A stretch of DNA of 64,000 nt from positions 1 through 64,000 of the forward strand of contig MSHE01000027.1 in NCBI GenBank assembly GCA_001941025.1, written 5' to 3'. The notes below the pieces were generated by a model that saw only the letters and a list, made by a program, of their open reading frames with translations, was not told the origin of the DNA and searched no databases. The translations under genes were made by a program, and so were the position numbers. The DNA comes from Lachnospiraceae bacterium Zagget3 (GTDB lineage: Bacteria > Bacillota_A > Clostridia > Lachnospirales > Lachnospiraceae). Below are positions 8,794-16,121 of the stretch, one piece after another; position 1 is the first letter of the stretch; every line of letters starts with the position of its first letter.

Positions 8794-9804
8794 ATGGGAA
8801 ACAAAGTATGGGTTGATCTGACACATCCGTTCAGCTGTGAGATTCCGCGTTGGCCTTATTTCGACAAACCGGTGATCGACAGCAAACATTCCATGGCAAA
8901 GGGCGGCGTTCTGACACAGTATGTTGGCTGCACCATGCACACCGGCACGCACTGTGACGCACCGCGTCACGTGATGGAGCGTGAGTTCGACGGAAGAAGG
9001 GCTCGTTACACACATGAGATGCCGGTTGACGCTTACACGGGCGACGCGGTCTGCTTAGACCTGCACTTCATGGGCCGCTGGGAGCTGATCACTTCCGAGC
9101 ATCTGGACAAGGCCTGCCGCAACATGGGCATCGATCCGGACAGCGATTATCTGCAGGGCAAGGTGCTGTGCCTTTGCACCGGCATGCACATGAAATTCGA
9201 TGATTCCAAAGAGTATTATCATTACTCCACCGGTACCGGCCGCGACGCGGGCATCTGGTTCGTGAAACACGGTGTAAAGTGTGTCGCGATGGATATGCAG
9301 GCACTGGATCATCCGCTTCACACCGCGATGGGCAACAACGGTATGACGAGAATGAACCTGATCGGCGCGTCCGGAAAACCGATCATTGACGAGTTCATCG
9401 AGGAGTTTGGCGAGGAAGCTTATGCTCCGTTTGAGAAAGAGTATTATGTGAAGTGCTTCGGTCAGGAAGCTTACGATGAGTTCTATGGTCCGCTGGAAGC
9501 GATCGGCAACTGGGGCACCTGGGAGCCCTGCCACAAGACCATGCTCGGCCACGGCATCGTGGGCGTTGAGAATCTGGGCGGCGACCTTGAGAAGGTTTGC
9601 GGCAAAGAGTTCGAGTTCTTCTGCTTCCCGCTTCGCTGGTACATGGGCGACGGCTCCATGGCCCGCTGCGTAGCACGGATCGATGAAGATGACATGAATG
9701 ACGCTCCGGAGCGCACCTATCTGTACTGCGGAACCGGCCCTCAGGATAGGGAAGTGTTCGGTTTCGATGATTACGAGAAGTTTGCGAAGGATCCTCAGAT
9801 CTGA
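8794..9804 (+). CDS. Cyclase-family metal-dependent hydrolase
   Basis: Member of the cyclase/kynurenine-formamidase-like family (PF04199). The metal-binding HxGTHxDxPxH signature is complete (HTGTHCDAPRH near residues 49-59). At 336 residues it is longer than typical kynurenine formamidases (about 210-260), with extra C-terminal sequence. The family hydrolyses amides, lactones or lactams. Here it could open a ring or release an amide before or after the dehydrogenase steps. A strong AAGGAGGG site precedes the ATG. The upstream dehydrogenase gene ends 27 bases before. Confidence 0.85.
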   Translation: MGNKVWVDLTHPFSCEIPRWPYFDKPVIDSKHSMAKGGVLTQYVGCTMHTGTHCDAPRHVMEREFDGRRARYTHEMPVDAYTGDAVCLDLHFMGRWELITSEHLDKACRNMGIDPDSDYLQGKVLCLCTGMHMKFDDSKEYYHYSTGTGRDAGIWFVKHGVKCVAMDMQALDHPLHTAMGNNGMTRMNLIGASGKPIIDEFIEEFGEEAYAPFEKEYYVKCFGQEAYDEFYGPLEAIGNWGTWEPCHKTMLGHGIVGVENLGGDLEKVCGKEFEFFCFPLRWYMGDGSMARCVARIDEDDMNDAPERTYLYCGTGPQDREVFGFDDYEKFAKDPQI

Positions 9805-9910
9805 TATCAAAGCGTTACCTTTCACACGGCATCTGAGAGACGGATTTCGGACGCGTCAAGCTTGCTTGTAAGCGAACGGAATTCGGCTTTCAGATCCTGT
9901 GAAACAGGGA

Positions 9911-9993
9911 ACCTCCACCCTCATAAGCAATCGTAGCTCCGCAAGGAGCGGGGAAGTCTGCGAAGCAGACGGATTGCGCATAGGGGTGGAGGT
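9911..9993 (+). repeat. Structured repeat, copy 1 (nested multibranch fold)
   Basis: ACCTCCACCC at the left end pairs with GGGTGGAGGT at the right end. Inside, GCAATC pairs with GATTGC, and inside that sit two hairpins, GCTCC-GCAA-GGAGC and GTCTGC-GAA-GCAGAC. The whole is cloverleaf-like. A related copy follows about 120 bases downstream. Confidence 0.7.
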
Positions 9994-10012
9994 GTCGTGT
10001 GAAAAGATAGTG

Positions 10013-10018
10013 TATAAT
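10013..10018 (+). promoter_or_regulatory. Possible -10 box between the two structured repeats
   Basis: TATAAT lies in GTGTATAATG directly between the repeats. No convincing -35 box stands 16-18 bases upstream, so a separate promoter for the BKACE gene is only a possibility. Confidence 0.3.
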
Positions 10019-10030
10019 GTATACCAGGGA

Positions 10031-10108
10031 ACCTCCACCCCCCTGTGCAATCACATTTTGCAGTGGAAAAGTCTGCGAAAGATATTGATTGTATAGGAGA
10101 GTGGAGGT
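10031..10108 (+). repeat. Structured repeat, copy 2 (degenerate)
   Basis: Shares GGGAACCTCCACCC and GTCTGCGAA with copy 1. ACCTCCAC pairs with GTGGAGGT at the right end and CAATCA with TGATTG inside, but the inner hairpins are eroded. With copy 1 it fills most of the 343-base gap between the hydrolase and the BKACE gene. Confidence 0.6.
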
Positions 10109-10147
10109 ACAATGTAATAAAGTGACAAAAGAAAGGAGTACCACCTT

Positions 10148-10999
10148 ATGGCAAAAAAGACAATTATCACCTGTGCAACAACGGGGGCATGGCCCAAGAA
10201 AGAGAACAATCCGAACGTTCCGATGACGCCGGCCGAGATCGCGGAAGACGTTTACGCCGACTGGAAAGCGGGCGCGGCGATCGCGCACATCCACATGAGA
10301 GACGATGACGGAAACGGCACGATGGACGCGCTGCGGTTCGCGGAGACCGTGAAGCTGTTGGAGGAGAACCATCCCGAGTGCGATATCATCATCAACATGA
10401 CCACTTCCGGAGACATCTACGCGGACGATGAGACCCGTGTACAGCACATCAAAGATCTGAAACCCGAGATGGCTTCCTACGACTGCGGTTCCATGAACTG
10501 GCTGAACTCCGGACTGTTCCTGAACTCCCCGAAGTTCCTCGAGGACTGCGGCATGCTGTTCCAGGAGACGAAGACGAAACCCGAGATTGAGGCGTTTGAC
10601 CCCGGTATGATCGGCAATGCCGCATACTACATCAAGAAAGGGGTCTTAAAGACACCGGTACACTTCCAGTTCTGCATGGGCTGCGCGAACGGAATCGCCG
10701 GCACGATGAAGAACCTGATCTTCATGAAAGAGACGGCGGAAGAACTGGTCGGCAAGGACAACTTTACCTGGTCCTGCTTCGGCGTCGGACACAGCGCGAT
10801 GGAGATGCTCTACGGCGCGGTGGCGCTCGGCGGACATATCCGTGTCGGCATGGAAGACAATGTCATGTACTCCAAGGGAGTGCTGGCGGATAACAACGTG
10901 CAGTTTATCGAGAGAGCGAAACGCGTGATCAAAGAGTATGGCGGCGAGGTCGCGACTCCGGCTGACGCTCGTGAGATCCTCGGTCTGCCGCTGCAGTAA
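10148..10999 (+). CDS. Beta-keto acid cleavage enzyme (BKACE, DUF849)
   Basis: TIM-barrel, zinc-dependent enzyme of the family typified by 3-keto-5-aminohexanoate cleavage enzyme. The family condenses a beta-keto acid with acetyl-CoA and cleaves it to a new CoA ester and acetoacetate. The 283-residue protein shows the N-terminal TGAWP segment, the zinc ligand pair H47-x-H49 (AHIHMRDD), and the C-terminal GGHIRVGMEDN segment with the conserved Glu. Family members differ in the side chain they accept, and this cannot be decided from sequence. GAAAGGAG precedes the ATG. Neighbouring dehydrogenases would supply the keto acid. Confidence 0.92.
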   Translation: MAKKTIITCATTGAWPKKENNPNVPMTPAEIAEDVYADWKAGAAIAHIHMRDDDGNGTMDALRFAETVKLLEENHPECDIIINMTTSGDIYADDETRVQHIKDLKPEMASYDCGSMNWLNSGLFLNSPKFLEDCGMLFQETKTKPEIEAFDPGMIGNAAYYIKKGVLKTPVHFQFCMGCANGIAGTMKNLIFMKETAEELVGKDNFTWSCFGVGHSAMEMLYGAVALGGHIRVGMEDNVMYSKGVLADNNVQFIERAKRVIKEYGGEVATPADAREILGLPLQ

Positions 11000-11085
11000 A
11001 GCAGCGCTGCATGCAACAGTTGTTGAGAACGGGTGTCGGATGCCGGACGGTATCCGGCACTCTTACTATGGAAAGGAGATCCGGA

Positions 11086-11274
11086 ATGACCTGGGGAGCA
11101 TTGTATATGTATTATCACTGCCCGAAATGCGGAAAAAAGTTCGAATACGCGCTCGACCTGATGACGGAGTTTGGCGATGAGTTCGGCTTCTGTCCGGACT
11201 GCAAAGTGCCGGGGATCTATGAAAAGGAAGGCGCGCGCCAGCCTGACGATAACGAATATTTCGAGGTAGAGTAA
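11086..11274 (+). CDS. Small zinc-ribbon protein of unknown function
   Basis: A 62-residue acidic protein with two Cys pairs, CPKCGKKF and CPDCK, spaced as in a rubredoxin-like or zinc-ribbon knuckle. AAGGAG stands eight bases before the ATG, which decides this start over an upstream in-frame start at 11011. It is the last gene of the operon before a terminator. It could be a redox partner or a regulatory zinc protein. No function is claimed. Confidence 0.65.
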   Translation: MTWGALYMYYHCPKCGKKFEYALDLMTEFGDEFGFCPDCKVPGIYEKEGARQPDDNEYFEVE

Positions 11275-11312
11275 CGCGGGCGGCCGCGATGGTTGCAGCG
11301 GAAAACAGTAAG

Positions 11313-11363
11313 AAACACCTCCTTTTGCAGGCTTTTTACAGCCGGGAAAAGAGGTGTTTTTTT
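11313..11363. terminator. Bidirectional terminator closing the catabolic operon
   Basis: AAACACCTC pairs with GAGGTGTTT, with TTTT/AAAA and GGCT/AGCC extending the fold, followed by T on the plus strand. It separates the operon from the convergent HxlR gene. Confidence 0.7.
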
Positions 11364-11391
11364 GTCGTTTTATAGAATTTTTTGAGATGGA

Positions 11392-11802
11392 TCAACCGCG
11401 CTTTTGCATATAGCTGTCCATGATATCCTTGAGCTGGTCCGTGTATTTTACCTCCGTGTGTACCGCGAACGCGTCGGGGTCGATCGGCTCGTCGAGTTCG
11501 GTCAGACGACGGATGCTCCACACGTAGAGGATGTCAAGCGCCGGGATCAGATCCTCGCCGAGCGGCGTGAGGACATATTCGACCTTCAACGGAATGGTGT
11601 TGTATTGGATCCGCTCGACCAGGCCGTCATTGACCAGTTCCTTTAACTGCTGGCTTAAGACCTTTTCGCTCACATCGAGCGTTTTCTTTGTCTCATTGAA
11701 CCGGATCTTGCCATAGTGATGGATGTGATGCAGGATCGTCATTTTCCATTTTCCGGAAATGCACCCTGTTACAAAGTGATACGGATTTACATATTCCGCC
11801 AT
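11392..11802 (-). CDS. HxlR-family transcriptional regulator
   Basis: A 136-residue winged-helix regulator. It has the family core GKWKMTILHHI, the recognition region RFNETKKTLDVSEKVLSQQLKEL and the wing segment VEYVLTPLGEDL. The single Cys is residue 14, in the N-terminal position where redox-sensing HxlR members (such as HypR, YodB) carry theirs. GGGAGG precedes the ATG. It is convergent with the SDR-BKACE operon, and sequence at its promoter resembles a palindrome upstream of that operon. It is therefore the likely local regulator, probably also of itself. Confidence 0.9.
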   Translation of the reverse strand: MAEYVNPYHFVTGCISGKWKMTILHHIHHYGKIRFNETKKTLDVSEKVLSQQLKELVNDGLVERIQYNTIPLKVEYVLTPLGEDLIPALDILYVWSIRRLTELDEPIDPDAFAVHTEVKYTDQLKDIMDSYMQKRG

Positions 11803-11833
11803 GGCGCTTACTCCCTCCCATAAAAGTTATTAA

Positions 11834-11863
11834 GTATCAAAATGGTAACTCACTTACATATTG
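11834..11863 (-). promoter_or_regulatory. Operator-like region and -10 box of the HxlR gene
   Basis: On the minus strand TACAAT (11859-11864 region) lies 17 bases after TTGCAA. The stretch just downstream, 11834-11849, holds GTATCAAAATGGTAAC, whose right half matches the GGTAAC half-site of the palindrome at 6803. GTAA-N5-TTAC is a second inverted repeat here. This placement fits autorepression. Confidence 0.45.
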
Positions 11864-11895
11864 TAGCAGGACTGGTTCTCTTTTGCAATGAAAAT

Positions 11896-11925
11896 TTGCA
11901 CGGGGCGGATGTTTTATGATATGAT
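11896..11925 (+). promoter_or_regulatory. Promoter of the purine salvage genes
   Basis: TTGCAC and TATGAT separated by 18 bases, about 30 bases before the PNP ATG. Confidence 0.5.
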
Positions 11926-11958
11926 GAAACTGGATTTCAATGTTCTGGAGGATGCCGC

Positions 11959-12786
11959 ATGAGTGAAGTCTATGAAAAACTGCAGCGATGCGTCGAGAGC
12001 GTGCGCGAAAAGACGGATTTTCAGCCCGAATTGGCCCTGATCCTGGGCTCCGGACTGGGCGATTACGCGCAGCGGGTCGCGGTGGAGACAGAGATTTCCT
12101 ATCACGATATCGCGGGATTCCCGGTCTCTACGGTGGTCGGTCACGCGGGTCGTTTCCTCTTTGGGTTTATCGGAGAGGTTCCGGCCGTTGTCATGCAGGG
12201 GAGAGTGCACTACTACGAGGGCTATCCCATGAGTGATGTCGTGCTGCCGACGCGGCTTATGAAGATGCTCGGCGCGAAGGTCCTGTTTCTCACCAATGCG
12301 GCAGGCGGCATACAGGGCGGCATGCAGGCGGGCGATCTGATGCTGATCACGGGTCAGATTTCCTGTTTTGTGCCATCGCCCCTGATCGGCCCGAATGAGG
12401 AGACGCTCGGCACGCGGTTCCCGGATATGAGCCATATCTATTCCGAGCGCCTGCAGGATATGATCCGGCAGGCGGCCGAAACACTCGCCATTCCGCTGAA
12501 AGAGGGCGTGTATGCGCAGTTTACCGGACCGCAGTATGAGTCCCCGGCGGAGGTGCGCATGGCAAAGACACTCGGCGCGGACGCGGTTGGAATGAGTACG
12601 GCCTGTGAGGCTGTCGCGGCGACGCACATGGGTATGGAGGTCTGCGGAGTCTCCTGCATTTCCAATCTGGCGGCGGGGCTTTCGCCGCATCCGTTGTCGC
12701 ATGAGGAAGTACAGGCCGCGGCGGACCGTGTGGCACCGCAGTTTCAGGAACTCGTGACACAGAGCATCCTGCAGATGGGCAGGTAA
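11959..12786 (+). CDS. punA: Purine nucleoside phosphorylase (trimeric, class 2)
   Basis: Cleaves purine nucleosides with phosphate to base and (deoxy)ribose-1-phosphate. The 275-residue protein shows the phosphate-binding ILGSGLGD near residues 28-35, GRVHYYEGY, the TNAAGGI loop, GPQYESPAEVRM and the base-recognition MSTACEAVAATHMG with the SNLAAG stretch. This is the PNP/MTAP family of inosine-guanosine phosphorylases. GGAGG precedes the ATG. It lies 50 bases before an MTA/SAH deaminase-like gene, so both probably act in purine salvage. Confidence 0.93.
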   Translation: MSEVYEKLQRCVESVREKTDFQPELALILGSGLGDYAQRVAVETEISYHDIAGFPVSTVVGHAGRFLFGFIGEVPAVVMQGRVHYYEGYPMSDVVLPTRLMKMLGAKVLFLTNAAGGIQGGMQAGDLMLITGQISCFVPSPLIGPNEETLGTRFPDMSHIYSERLQDMIRQAAETLAIPLKEGVYAQFTGPQYESPAEVRMAKTLGADAVGMSTACEAVAATHMGMEVCGVSCISNLAAGLSPHPLSHEEVQAAADRVAPQFQELVTQSILQMGR

Positions 12787-12836
12787 AAAAGCCTCACTCG
12801 GAGCCGATAAGAAAGCGTGGAGAAAAACGCAGCACG

Positions 12837-14141
12837 ATGAATATCCGGTTTTACAACGCGAAAATCTTAACACTAAATGAAAATGAACGGTTCGAGATTA
12901 CCGAAGGCGAGCTCTGGGTGCTCGGGGACCGGATCGCCTACGTGGGCGACGGGGCGGATCCGGTCGGCATCTTAAAAGATCTGGGTCGGGACGTAGTCCT
13001 GTGGGAGCGCGAGACGGACTGCGCGGGCAATCTGCTGATGCCGGGCTTCAAGAACGCGCACGCCCACACCTACATGACCTTTCTTCGTTCGTACGCGGAT
13101 GATCTGCCGCTTGACAAATGGCTGTATGAGATGTGTTTTCCCAGAGAGGAACAGCTGACCGAGGAAAACATCCGTCCGTTTGAGCAGATCGGAATTCTGG
13201 AGTATGTCAGCGGCGGCATCACTACCTCGTTTGACATGTGCTACTTCCCGCCGGTCTATGCCCGCGTGGCGGCGGACTGCGGGTTTCGCGCCGTGCAGGT
13301 CTCCGGCGTCAACAGTTTCGGCGGCGATCCGGCGGTCGTGGAGGAAAACTATAAAAAAGTCAATGAGATGAGCGATCTGACCTCGTTTTTCATCGGGTTT
13401 CACGCGGAGTATACGACGAAACCGGAACTGATGGAGGACATCGCCCGGCTGGCGGAGAAATACAAATCCCCCGTCTGGATGCACAACTCCGAGACGGAGA
13501 AGGAAGTGCGGGAGTGCATTGGTCGTTACGGCAAGACCCCGACGCAGCTGACGGACGAGATGGGGATGTACACCTATGGCGGCGGCGGATTCCACTGTGT
13601 CTGGTGTGACGAGGAGGACATTCGGATCTTTAAGGAGCGCGGGCTGACCGCGGTGACCTGTCCCGCCTCGAATATGAAACTTGCCAGCGGGATCATGCCG
13701 TTAAAGCGTTTTTATGACGCGGGGGTGAATCTGGCGATCGGTACGGACGGCGCGGCGAGCAACAACAGCCTCGATCTGTTCAAGGAGATGTTTCTGGCAT
13801 CCACACTCGCGAAGGTTTCGGAACAAGACGCGGCCTGCATTGACGCGGACCGGATTCTTTATATGGCGACGACCGGCGGCGCGCGGGCCATGGGATTGGC
13901 TGACTGTGACCGGCTGGCCGCGGGAAAGAAGGCGGATCTCATCCTGCTCGATCTCGCGCAGCCGAATATGCAGCCGGAGAACAACCTGATCAAGAATCTT
14001 GTCTATGCCGGAAATCGCGAGAATGTGATCCTCACGATGGTGGACGGGCGCATCCTCTATGAGGACGGAACCTATCACATCGGCGCGGACCCGGCCGATA
14101 TTTATCGGGAGGCCAACCGGATCATCACCGCGATGCGCTGA
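12837..14141 (+). CDS. mtaD: Amidohydrolase, probable 5'-methylthioadenosine/S-adenosylhomocysteine deaminase
   Basis: Zinc-dependent deaminase of the ATZ/TRZ amidohydrolase group, 434 residues. It has the metal-binding HAH in the segment GFKNAHAHTY, followed by the family's MTFLRSYADDLPL segment, a conserved FHAEY, a metal His (GGGGFHCV) and the catalytic Asp in IGTDGAASNN. These features fit MtaD enzymes that convert MTA, SAH or adenosine to the inosine form, which the upstream phosphorylase could then split. Other amidohydrolase substrates are possible. The ribosome site is weak (GGAG about 14 bases upstream). Confidence 0.8.
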   Translation: MNIRFYNAKILTLNENERFEITEGELWVLGDRIAYVGDGADPVGILKDLGRDVVLWERETDCAGNLLMPGFKNAHAHTYMTFLRSYADDLPLDKWLYEMCFPREEQLTEENIRPFEQIGILEYVSGGITTSFDMCYFPPVYARVAADCGFRAVQVSGVNSFGGDPAVVEENYKKVNEMSDLTSFFIGFHAEYTTKPELMEDIARLAEKYKSPVWMHNSETEKEVRECIGRYGKTPTQLTDEMGMYTYGGGGFHCVWCDEEDIRIFKERGLTAVTCPASNMKLASGIMPLKRFYDAGVNLAIGTDGAASNNSLDLFKEMFLASTLAKVSEQDAACIDADRILYMATTGGARAMGLADCDRLAAGKKADLILLDLAQPNMQPENNLIKNLVYAGNRENVILTMVDGRILYEDGTYHIGADPADIYREANRIITAMR

Positions 14142-14237
14142 CAGGCGCGCGGCAGAAGACGCACAAAAGAAAGCGCCCGGCAGTGACGCACAGGCTGTTC
14201 GGGCACACAGCCGACAGCAGGCGGGAGAAAACGCTCT

Positions 14238-14732
14238 ATGAGTGACACGATAAAGACGCAAGTAACCATCTATACCGACGGCGCGGCCCGGGGCAACCCG
14301 GAGGGGCCGGGCGGATACGGCGTGGTGCTGCAGTATGTGGACGCGAAAGGCGAACTGCACGAGCGGGAACTCTCCGCCGGATACAAAAAGACGACCAACA
14401 ATCGGATGGAACTGATGGCGGCTATCGCGGGGCTTGAGGCCCTGACGAAACCCTGTCGCGTGGACCTTTACTCCGATTCCAAATATGTAACAGACGCATT
14501 CAACGAACACTGGATCGACGCTTGGCTTGCCAACGGCTGGCGCAAGGCAGACAAAACCGCGGTCAAAAACAAGGACCTCTGGCAGCGTCTCCTGTCTGCC
14601 ATGGACCCCCACACGGTAACGTACCTGTGGGTCAGGGGCCACGATGGAAACCCCGAAAATGAACGGTGCGACCGGCTGGCAACACAGGCCGCGGACGGGG
14701 AAGCGTTGTTGGAGGATAACGAGGCAACATGA
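14238..14732 (+). CDS. rnhA: Ribonuclease HI
   Basis: Degrades RNA in RNA-DNA hybrids. The 164-residue protein has the catalytic acidic set: Asp in [16 protein letters not shown] context ([10 protein letters not shown]), Glu in [10 protein letters not shown], Asp in YSDSKYV and Asp in the C-terminal [13 protein letters not shown]. The basic-protrusion region ([11 protein letters not shown]) makes it a bacterial type 1 RNase HI. Its stop codon overlaps the ClC start as ATGA, indicating translational coupling. Confidence 0.95.
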   Translation: MSDTIKTQVTIYTDGAARGNPEGPGGYGVVLQYVDAKGELHERELSAGYKKTTNNRMELMAAIAGLEALTKPCRVDLYSDSKYVTDAFNEHWIDAWLANGWRKADKTAVKNKDLWQRLLSAMDPHTVTYLWVRGHDGNPENERCDRLATQAADGEALLEDNEAT

Positions 14733-16111
14733 CATCAAAGAGAACGGTCGGCTGGATCATGATCAGCTTCGCCATCATAACGGGTTTCGTGATCGGAGCC
14801 CTGACGTGGCTGTATCTCAAAGCGTCAAACGTGGGTGTCACCCTGGTTTGGCAGACAATCGGCAGTCACTTTCCGACTGCGGTCTATACGCTCATCGTCT
14901 GCCTGATCGGCGGCGTGATCATTGGGCTGTTTTCCAGAAAGTATGGCCCGTATCCCGAGAACATGGGCGACGCGGTGAGACGCTTTATGCGGGAGAGGAC
15001 GTATCCCTACCGGGAGCTTCCGATCGCGATGATCGCGGCGCTGCTCTCCCTGTTGTTTGGCGGGGCGGTCGGCCCCGAGGCGGGACTGGTCTGCATCCTG
15101 CTCAGCCTAAGTGTCTGGGCCAAGGATGAATTCGGCATGGCGCGCGAGAATCTGGATACCTACCTGAAACAGGAACCGAAGGGCGGAAGAGCGCGTATGT
15201 TAGGCCGCCTTTTAAAAGAGATGGCCACGCACCCGGGACGCGTTGCCTACAGCGTAGGAAAAATCCCCTGGACCAGGGCGTTGCAGATCGGCTGCGGCAT
15301 TGCGGCGGCGCTTGGCGGATTATTTATCTATATCCTGTTTAACACCCTTTTCGGACGGGCCTTTACTCTGCCGCACATCAGCGGCGGCTCCGTGGTCGTA
15401 AAGGACCGGCTGGCGATGATTTTGCTGTTTGCCGTGGGCATCGGCGCCGGCTATCTCTATCTTGTCTTACGCAAGTTGACATCGAAGGTGTTTGAGAAGC
15501 TGCGGGAGAGAGGTCTGCAGGTCCTCAATGCCATCCTGGGCGGTCTCATCCTGGGGCTCATCGGAGGACGTCTCCCGATCACGATGTTCTCCGGCGGCAC
15601 GGACATCCAAACGATCTTTTCCGGGGATGCCGCCCTACAGCCGACGCTATCGGAAGGCGCTACCAACTTTCAGGCGTATTCCTATGAATATTTTGTCGCG
15701 ATGCTGCCGTTTTTGCTGATCATCATCGGCGTGTTAAAGCTCTTTTTGACCAACGTGTGTATCGAGTCCGGATGGCGGGGCGGTCATTTCTTCCCGCTGC
15801 TGTTTTCCGGCCTGAGCATCGGCTGTGGGTTTGCCGGGCTGCTCGGCACGAACGAGATCTTAAGCGTCGTCGTCGTGACGGGCGCGCTGCTCGGGACGGT
15901 CCTGCAGCAGCCGATCGGCGCGTTGGTGCTGTCGGTCATCTTTTTCCCGCTAAAAGAAATCGGATGGATGATCGCGGTGACATTTGTGTCCGGCTGTATT
16001 CCGCTGCCGGCCGCGCTTCGGATAAACCCGGACAACAAAGGGTTTGTCTATAATACCATACAGCGATTCGATCAGAGGAAAAACGGGATCGAGGAGCAGT
16101 CAGAGGAGTAG
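14729..16111 (+). CDS. ClC-family chloride channel/antiporter
   Basis: Integral membrane protein of 460 residues with about ten hydrophobic helices. The family motif GxFxP is visible as GHFFP (in [11 protein letters not shown]). The usual G(K/R)EGP motif is replaced by [10 protein letters not shown], as in a Firmicutes-type branch of ClC, so the gating glutamate is shifted. It has no CBS domains. It is translationally coupled to rnhA and followed ten bases later by alaS. Whether it is a channel, a chloride/proton exchanger or a fluoride exporter cannot be decided. Confidence 0.85.
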   Translation: MTSKRTVGWIMISFAIITGFVIGALTWLYLKASNVGVTLVWQTIGSHFPTAVYTLIVCLIGGVIIGLFSRKYGPYPENMGDAVRRFMRERTYPYRELPIAMIAALLSLLFGGAVGPEAGLVCILLSLSVWAKDEFGMARENLDTYLKQEPKGGRARMLGRLLKEMATHPGRVAYSVGKIPWTRALQIGCGIAAALGGLFIYILFNTLFGRAFTLPHISGGSVVVKDRLAMILLFAVGIGAGYLYLVLRKLTSKVFEKLRERGLQVLNAILGGLILGLIGGRLPITMFSGGTDIQTIFSGDAALQPTLSEGATNFQAYSYEYFVAMLPFLLIIIGVLKLFLTNVCIESGWRGGHFFPLLFSGLSIGCGFAGLLGTNEILSVVVVTGALLGTVLQQPIGALVLSVIFFPLKEIGWMIAVTFVSGCIPLPAALRINPDNKGFVYNTIQRFDQRKNGIEEQSEE

Positions 16112-16121
16112 GAGTAGTAAT

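Noticed and set aside
9890..10447. Minus-strand frame of 185 codons over the structured repeats and the BKACE start
   Set aside because: It runs through the paired repeats and the opposite strand of a clear gene; no Shine-Dalgarno and no recognisable domain.
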